A program made the translations under genes and the position numbers. DNA of 28,230 nt from positions 1 to 28,230 of the forward strand of contig CAYGFZ010000027.1 of assembly GCA_964349355.1 (NCBI GenBank), written 5' to 3'. Origin of the DNA: JAUVXE01 sp964349355 (GTDB lineage: Bacteria; Actinomycetota; Coriobacteriia; Anaerosomatales; SLCP01). How positions within the stretch are numbered: the stretch's first letter is position 1; each line of letters starts with the position of its first letter. The notes beneath the pieces were generated by a model. It was not told where the DNA came from. It worked only from the letters and a program-made list of their open reading frames with translations, and did no database searches. Below, piece after piece: positions 24,395 to 28,230 of this stretch.

Positions 24395-25137
24395 TGGCTG
24401 CCAATACCAACGAGCGTGAGTCGGACCCCGTCCGTTCCGGGCAGCCTACCACCGAGCGTGTCCAGGGGATCTTCTCGACGATCGCTCCCCGGTACGATCG
24501 CTTCAACAGCATGTCGAGCCTCGGAATCGATCGGGCGTGGCGTCGGGCGACCGTGCGCGCGGCCCGGCTCACGCGGGCGAGCCGTGTTCTCGATCTGTGT
24601 GCCGGTACCGGCGATCTGGCACTCGCGCTCGCTACGCAAGGCGCTCCGGGCGAGGTGGTCGCCACCGACTTCGTCCCCGAAATGCTCGATGTCGCCCGCG
24701 AGAAAGCGAATGCCTACCACGGCCCCACGGCACTGTCGTTCTCTGTTGCCGACGCCCAGGACCTCCCGTTCGAGGACGCGAGCTTCAATGTCGTGACCGT
24801 CGCGTTCGGCGTGCGCAACCTGCCCGATCGCGCCGCGAACTTCGCCGAGGCGCTTCGCGTGCTGAAGCCGGGTGGACGGTACGTGATCCTCGAGTTCTCG
24901 CGCCCCCCGATCGCTCCGTGGCGCTGGGGGTACCATCTCTACCTGCGCATAGTCATTCCCGCGATCGGCGGCGTACTTACCGGGGATCGCGGCTCCTTCG
25001 TCTATCTGAACGACTCGATCCGCTCGTTCCCGAATCAGCCGACTCTTGCTGCAGAGCTTCGCTCGGCGGGGTTCACCGCTATCTCCTGGGAGAACCATAC
25101 GGGCGGCATCGTGGCGATCCACACAGCAGTCAAGTAG
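24394..25137 (+). CDS. ubiE: Demethylmenaquinone methyltransferase (UbiE/MenG family)
   Basis: This SAM-dependent C-methyltransferase would add the ring methyl group in the last step of menaquinone synthesis. The 247 residues show the family start (VQGIFSTIAPRYDRFNSMSS, about 23-42) and SAM motif I (VLDLCAGTGDLAL, 65-77). They also show the UbiE signature region PFEDASFNVVTVAFGVRNLPD followed by ALRVLKPGG and ILEFSRP. I chose the ATG at 24394, which overlaps the previous stop and follows GGAGG at 24385-24389; an in-frame ATG at 24373 lacks a ribosome site. Menaquinol is the expected electron source for the NapC-like cytochrome in the same window. The family is firm; the exact quinone precursor is assumed. 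Confidence 0.92.
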   Translation: MAANTNERESDPVRSGQPTTERVQGIFSTIAPRYDRFNSMSSLGIDRAWRRATVRAARLTRASRVLDLCAGTGDLALALATQGAPGEVVATDFVPEMLDVAREKANAYHGPTALSFSVADAQDLPFEDASFNVVTVAFGVRNLPDRAANFAEALRVLKPGGRYVILEFSRPPIAPWRWGYHLYLRIVIPAIGGVLTGDRGSFVYLNDSIRSFPNQPTLAAELRSAGFTAISWENHTGGIVAIHTAVK

Positions 25138-25166
25138 CGCCTTGGGCTGTCACGCGCACTCCATGC

Positions 25167-25175
25167 TGCTAAGAT
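25167..25175 (+). promoter_or_regulatory. Extended -10 promoter before the amidohydrolase
   Basis: TGCTAAGAT is an extended -10 box in the 67-base gap after the methyltransferase. TTGGGC at 25142-25147 is too far upstream (22-base spacer) to serve as -35. Transcription would begin near 25181, just before the GAGGAGGAG ribosome site. Confidence 0.35.
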
Positions 25176-25204
25176 AGCGGCACCCGACCAGCGAGGAGGA
25201 GCAC

Positions 25205-26554
25205 ATGCTGCTCGCCGCACGCTACGTACTGCCGATAGCCGCGCCCTACATCGTCGACGGAGCGATACTCGTCCACGGTGATCACATCATGGAGATCGGC
25301 GAGCTTAAGACGCTCAAGGCCGCGTACCCTGACGAAGAGGTCCGCGACTTTGGTCTGGCGGTACTCATGCCCGGCTTCGTCGACATGCATACGCATCTCG
25401 AGTTCTCGGCGATGCGCGGTCTTGTGGACGACCTTCCGTTCACTCAGTGGAAGCTCCAACTGCTTGAGAAGCAGGAGAGACTGGATGCGGAAGACTGGGA
25501 GGACTCGGCCCGGATCGGCGCTGCCGAGGCGCTTCAGTCCGGCATCACGACCATCGCCGACATCACCGACTCCGGTGCCTCGGCGAGGGCTGCCGCGGGA
25601 GCCGGACTGCGCTCGATAGTCTATCGCGAGGTCTCGACGATGAGCCGCCGGGAGGTGCCCGACGTCATGGCGCGGGCCAGCGAGGACATCGCGGCCTGGG
25701 CGGCGCTCGGCGATCCCTCACGGATGACGGTAGGGATAGCGCCTCATGCGGTCTACAGCTGCCATCCCGAGCTTTATCGTGCTGTCGCCGAGAAGGCGAT
25801 CGCGGAGGGGTTGCCGGTGGCGACCCATCTGGCGAGCTCGCGTGACGAGTACGACTTCGTGAAGTACGGCAGCTCGCGTCTTGCGGTGGACTACCGCCAG
25901 ACCTTCTCCGGAGTCGATCTGGGTTGGCTGCCGACCGGTGAGACCCCGGTTCGGTACCTGGCCGAGTGGGACATCTTCGATGTGCCGCAGATGGTTGCCG
26001 TACACTGCACCCAGGTCGAAGACTCCGACATAGAGACGCTCGCCACACACGACGTGTCTGTAGCGTACTGTCCCCGGTGCAACGCCAAGCTGGGTATGGG
26101 GGTCGCACCGCTCGCGAAGCTGCTCGATCGGGGGGTCCGGGTCGGGATAGGGACGGACTCTCCGGCATCGAACAACACACTCGATATGTTCGACGAGATG
26201 CGGATCGGGCTGCTCATCCAGCGTGCGGTCACAGGCTATCAGCCGCACTTCGTCGCGCGGCAGTTCGTGAAGATGGCTACTCTGGACGCTGCTCGTGCTC
26301 TGGGTGTCGACGACCGGATCGGTTCCCTCGAGCCGGGCAAGCAGGCCGACATCATCGCCGTCGACATCTCAGCCTCACACCAGATCCCGACACTCTATCC
26401 GTACAGCACGCTCGTCCATACAGCCAACCAGGAAAACGTCGTATTCACCATGGTCGCCGGCCAGGTCCTCTATGACTCAGGCCGTTGGAGCCTTCTCGAC
26501 ATCGATCGCATCCAGGCCCGGGCCGAAGAGATGCGGGTCAAGCTAAGGGGCTGA
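25205..26554 (+). CDS. Amidohydrolase-superfamily deaminase (aminofutalosine/adenosyl deaminase-like)
   Basis: This cytoplasmic metal-dependent hydrolase has 449 residues. Expected metal and catalytic residues are all visible: HTH at 62-64, H208 and E215 in THLASSRDE, H267 in VHCTQ, and D318 in GTDSP. HAVYSCHPEL at 181-190 and NAKLGMG resemble the group that deaminates S-adenosylhomocysteine, methylthioadenosine or 6-aminodeoxyfutalosine. A strong GAGGAGGAG precedes the ATG. The menaquinone methyltransferase immediately upstream makes a futalosine-pathway role attractive, but no mqn genes are in the window and other aminohydrolases share these motifs. The next gene begins two bases after its stop. 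Confidence 0.85.
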   Translation: MLLAARYVLPIAAPYIVDGAILVHGDHIMEIGELKTLKAAYPDEEVRDFGLAVLMPGFVDMHTHLEFSAMRGLVDDLPFTQWKLQLLEKQERLDAEDWEDSARIGAAEALQSGITTIADITDSGASARAAAGAGLRSIVYREVSTMSRREVPDVMARASEDIAAWAALGDPSRMTVGIAPHAVYSCHPELYRAVAEKAIAEGLPVATHLASSRDEYDFVKYGSSRLAVDYRQTFSGVDLGWLPTGETPVRYLAEWDIFDVPQMVAVHCTQVEDSDIETLATHDVSVAYCPRCNAKLGMGVAPLAKLLDRGVRVGIGTDSPASNNTLDMFDEMRIGLLIQRAVTGYQPHFVARQFVKMATLDAARALGVDDRIGSLEPGKQADIIAVDISASHQIPTLYPYSTLVHTANQENVVFTMVAGQVLYDSGRWSLLDIDRIQARAEEMRVKLRG

Positions 26555-26556
26555 GG

Positions 26557-27018
26557 ATGCGCGAGCGAGGCACAGTCCTGACGGCACAGAGTGGTGAGCT
26601 TAGCGTCGAGATGCAGTCGTCAGCTGACTGTGAGACGTGCGGCGCGTGTGCCGCGGGCGCAGGCGGGGCCAGGGTGATGCACGGAGTGATCGATAGCCAT
26701 CATGCCCGGCCGGGGGATGTCGTCGAGATCGAGACACCTGTGAGCGCCCGTCGCAGAGCTCAGGGACTCGTCTATGTAGTTCCTGTGTTGGCTATCGCCG
26801 GAGGGTACGTGGCTGGATTCTTGCTGTCATCATGGACAGGATTCCTGGCGCCTGACAGTGTCGGCGCGGTGGGTGCCGTCGTTTCCGGTTTCGCCGCGCT
26901 CCTCTTGCTCCGTCGCCGGGATCACTCGTTCGATGCGCCCTCTGCTCGACCGAAGGTGCGTGCTATAATCGCGCGAGGCCACGACGTTTCCGGGACACAC
27001 GACGACCGGGCCGAGTGA
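26557..27018 (+). CDS. RseC/MucC-like membrane protein with CX2CX2C motif
   Basis: This protein of 153 residues starts with a small beta-rich domain containing C25, C28 and C31 (CETCGAC), the Cys cluster typical of the RseC family. Two membrane helices follow at about 68-90 and 100-118, then a charged tail. RseC-type proteins accompany redox systems such as Rnf complexes and the SoxR-reducing system, where they are thought to bind a metal or iron-sulfur centre; the precise reaction is uncertain. I start at the ATG at 26557 with AAGGGG at 26545-26550; an in-frame GTG/ATG earlier would run into the previous gene. A promoter for the next gene lies inside its 3' end. Confidence 0.8.
   Translation: MRERGTVLTAQSGELSVEMQSSADCETCGACAAGAGGARVMHGVIDSHHARPGDVVEIETPVSARRRAQGLVYVVPVLAIAGGYVAGFLLSSWTGFLAPDSVGAVGAVVSGFAALLLLRRRDHSFDAPSARPKVRAIIARGHDVSGTHDDRAE
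26961..26969 (+). promoter_or_regulatory. Perfect extended -10 promoter inside the 3' end of the RseC-like gene
   Basis: TGCTATAAT is a consensus extended -10 box lying in the coding end of the upstream gene. No clear -35 is present. Transcription from about 26976 would give a leader of roughly 75 bases before the GTG at 27050, and would allow the last two genes of the window to be expressed apart from the amidohydrolase. Confidence 0.5.
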
Positions 27019-27049
27019 CCAGCTTCCCTTAGACTAGGAGGATCGACAC

Positions 27050-27457
27050 GTGAGCGACCAGGACTTCTTCTTCGACGAGGACGAGACACCGGCCGAGAAG
27101 CCCGCGGCGAAATCCGCGAGTGGCCGAAAAGACAGCACCCCGGCTCCTGCCGTGCGCCAGAAGGCGATGACCACGGTGTCCGCGTCCCGTACGCAGACCG
27201 TGACGATGACGGTGGCGGCCCTGATAGCCGTTGTCGCCCTGCTCGTCGGCGTCATCATCGGCATCTTGATCCCGACCGGCGGTGCGCAGCCGGTCCCTTC
27301 ACCGGTAACCGCGCCTGCGCCGGGCACCGGTGTGGCGCGTCCCCTGGCCCCTGAGGAGCTCGAAGGCGATCTGCCAGCCGGGCATCCTGACATCGGTGGC
27401 ATGACCGGCGGAGCAGTAACCCCGACAGGGACCACCGAGCCGGATTCGACCGAGTAG
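27050..27457 (+). CDS. Small single-pass membrane protein of unknown function
   Basis: I do not recognise this 135-residue protein. It has an acidic N-terminus (DQDFFFDEDE), an Ala/Lys/Pro-rich cytoplasmic linker and one membrane helix at about 51-73 (VTMTVAALIAVVALLVGVIIG). A Pro/Thr/Gly-rich external tail follows. The composition suggests a disordered anchor. The GTG start follows AGGAGGAT at 27036-27043. It ends in three tandem TAG codons (27455-27463). It is followed by a strong hairpin and a TPR gene, which may be its partner. Confidence 0.8.
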   Translation: MSDQDFFFDEDETPAEKPAAKSASGRKDSTPAPAVRQKAMTTVSASRTQTVTMTVAALIAVVALLVGVIIGILIPTGGAQPVPSPVTAPAPGTGVARPLAPEELEGDLPAGHPDIGGMTGGAVTPTGTTEPDSTE

Positions 27458-27470
27458 TAGTAGTGCATCC

Positions 27471-27511
27471 GAGTGGGGTCCCGTGCCGACATGTCGGCCG
27501 GGGCCCTCTCT
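27471..27511 (+). other. GC-rich hairpin between the small membrane protein and the TPR gene
   Basis: GCCGAC and GTCGGC (27485-27498 with a two-base centre) form a perfect core. It is extended by GGTCCCG pairing with CGGGGCC around it, giving a long interrupted stem. No T-run follows, so it is not a standard intrinsic terminator. It could be a processing or attenuation element setting the ratio of the two flanking genes, or an operator. Confidence 0.4.
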
Positions 27512-27536
27512 GTGAGTGCTCGATTAAGGAGAAGAC

Positions 27537-28226
27537 GTGGCGATCAACAAGAAGCAGACATCGGTGTGGATGAAAGCGGTACTCATCTTCGTGGTGTTCG
27601 CGTTCGTTGCAAGCATCATCGGCCCTGCGCTCTTCGCGGGTCTCGGGTCGAGCCCCGCTCCCGCCGGGTCGGAAACAGGGGCGGTCCTCGAGCAGATCGC
27701 TAGCACTCATGCCCCGGCGATCGCCTCTAACACGGTTGCGCTCGAGTCCGATCCGGACAACTACGACGTCCTCGTCAACCTCGGCAACACCTACTACGAC
27801 TGGGCCCTGCAGATCATGGGTGCGCTTCAGCAAGGGAGCGGTCAGGACCTGCCGATGTGGAATGCGGCCACGGTCTACTACGAGCGCGCACTTGCGGTAC
27901 AGCCGGGGGACCCGAACGTCATGACCGACATGGCGATCGCGTATTTCTATAGCAGTAACGTCTCCCGGGCGATCGAGGTTGCCGAGCAGGTGTTTGCCGA
28001 GTCACCCGACTTTGCACCCGCGTACTACAACAGTGCCGTGTTCTACCGCACGGCTGGTCGTACTGCAGACGCGGTAACGGCCCTTGATCGGTACCTGGAA
28101 CTTGAGCCGGAGGGCACCAGTGCCGACGCCGCACGTCAGATGCTGCAGGAGATGGAGGGCGTCCCGTCAGTTCCGGAACCGTCCGGTGAGACGACCGGTC
28201 CTGCCGGGGAGACCACGCAGCCGTAG
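27537..28226 (+). CDS. Membrane-anchored TPR protein
   Basis: This protein of 229 residues has a hydrophobic helix at about 12-33. TPR-like helices run from about 60 to 190 (NYDVLVNLGNTYYDWALQIM, WNAATVYYERALAVQPGD, MTDMAIAYFYSSNVSRAIE, PAYYNSAVFYRTAGRTADA). A Pro/Glu/Thr-rich tail follows. The GTG start has AAGGAG at 27526-27531. It resembles in plan the TPR protein at 7110 but the sequences are clearly different. A scaffold role outside the membrane is likely; the partner is unknown. The stop lies four bases before the end of the window, so what follows cannot be seen. Confidence 0.87.
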   Translation: MAINKKQTSVWMKAVLIFVVFAFVASIIGPALFAGLGSSPAPAGSETGAVLEQIASTHAPAIASNTVALESDPDNYDVLVNLGNTYYDWALQIMGALQQGSGQDLPMWNAATVYYERALAVQPGDPNVMTDMAIAYFYSSNVSRAIEVAEQVFAESPDFAPAYYNSAVFYRTAGRTADAVTALDRYLELEPEGTSADAARQMLQEMEGVPSVPEPSGETTGPAGETTQP

Positions 28227-28230
28227 GTTC

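Overview
The window is a GC-rich, densely coded stretch with 21 protein genes, many GTG starts, short spacers and 4-base start/stop overlaps. It has no tRNA, rRNA, insertion sequence or CRISPR array. Gene content suggests an anaerobic, respiring Gram-positive bacterium, most likely an actinobacterium of the Coriobacteriia type. The signs are Rex regulators, System II cytochrome c maturation (ResB/CcsA), large multihaem cytochromes with no outer-membrane porin, B12-dependent radical SAM enzymes and a menaquinone methyltransferase. The taxonomic placement is an inference from content, not from a marker gene.

Layout. (1) 252-6419: an operon-like surface-polysaccharide block with a phosphohexomutase, a GT4 glycosyltransferase, a polyprenyl-phosphate sugar-1-phosphate transferase and an O-antigen-ligase-like membrane protein with C-terminal TPRs. 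(2) 6475-8857: the redox sensor Rex, a membrane-anchored TPR protein and a membrane-anchored NHL beta-propeller. (3) 9038-20123: the electron-transfer core. It holds a secreted 7-haem cytochrome, a 1386-residue secreted protein joining a beta-propeller and Ig/Fn3-like modules to 15 haem motifs, a lipoprotein, ResB and CcsA (haem attachment), a membrane-anchored 15-haem cytochrome and a NapC/NrfH-like 12-haem cytochrome. (4) 20188-20838: a second, divergent Rex-family protein. (5) 20817-25137: two divergently transcribed B12-binding radical SAM proteins, the rightward one coupled to a UbiE/MenG methyltransferase. (6) 25205-28226: an amidohydrolase, a RseC-like protein, a small membrane protein and another anchored TPR protein.

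How the parts may work together. The NapC-like cytochrome could take electrons from menaquinol and pass them through the anchored 15-haem protein to the secreted cytochromes, with ResB/CcsA maturing all of them. Together the four cytochromes carry 49 haem motifs, two of them the unusual CX3CH. The most interesting signal is regulatory. A TGTG-N8-CACA sequence occurs exactly three times in the window by manual scan, once in each non-coding gap directly upstream of a cytochrome gene (8986, 10230, 17405). This matches the shape of the actinobacterial Rex operator, and two Rex-family genes flank the cytochromes. Two of the three sites overlap putative promoters as a repressor site would. Two of the cytochrome promoters also share an identical 14-base element. 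I read this as a NADH/NAD+-responsive extracellular electron-transfer regulon; the DNA pattern is visible, the function is inferred.
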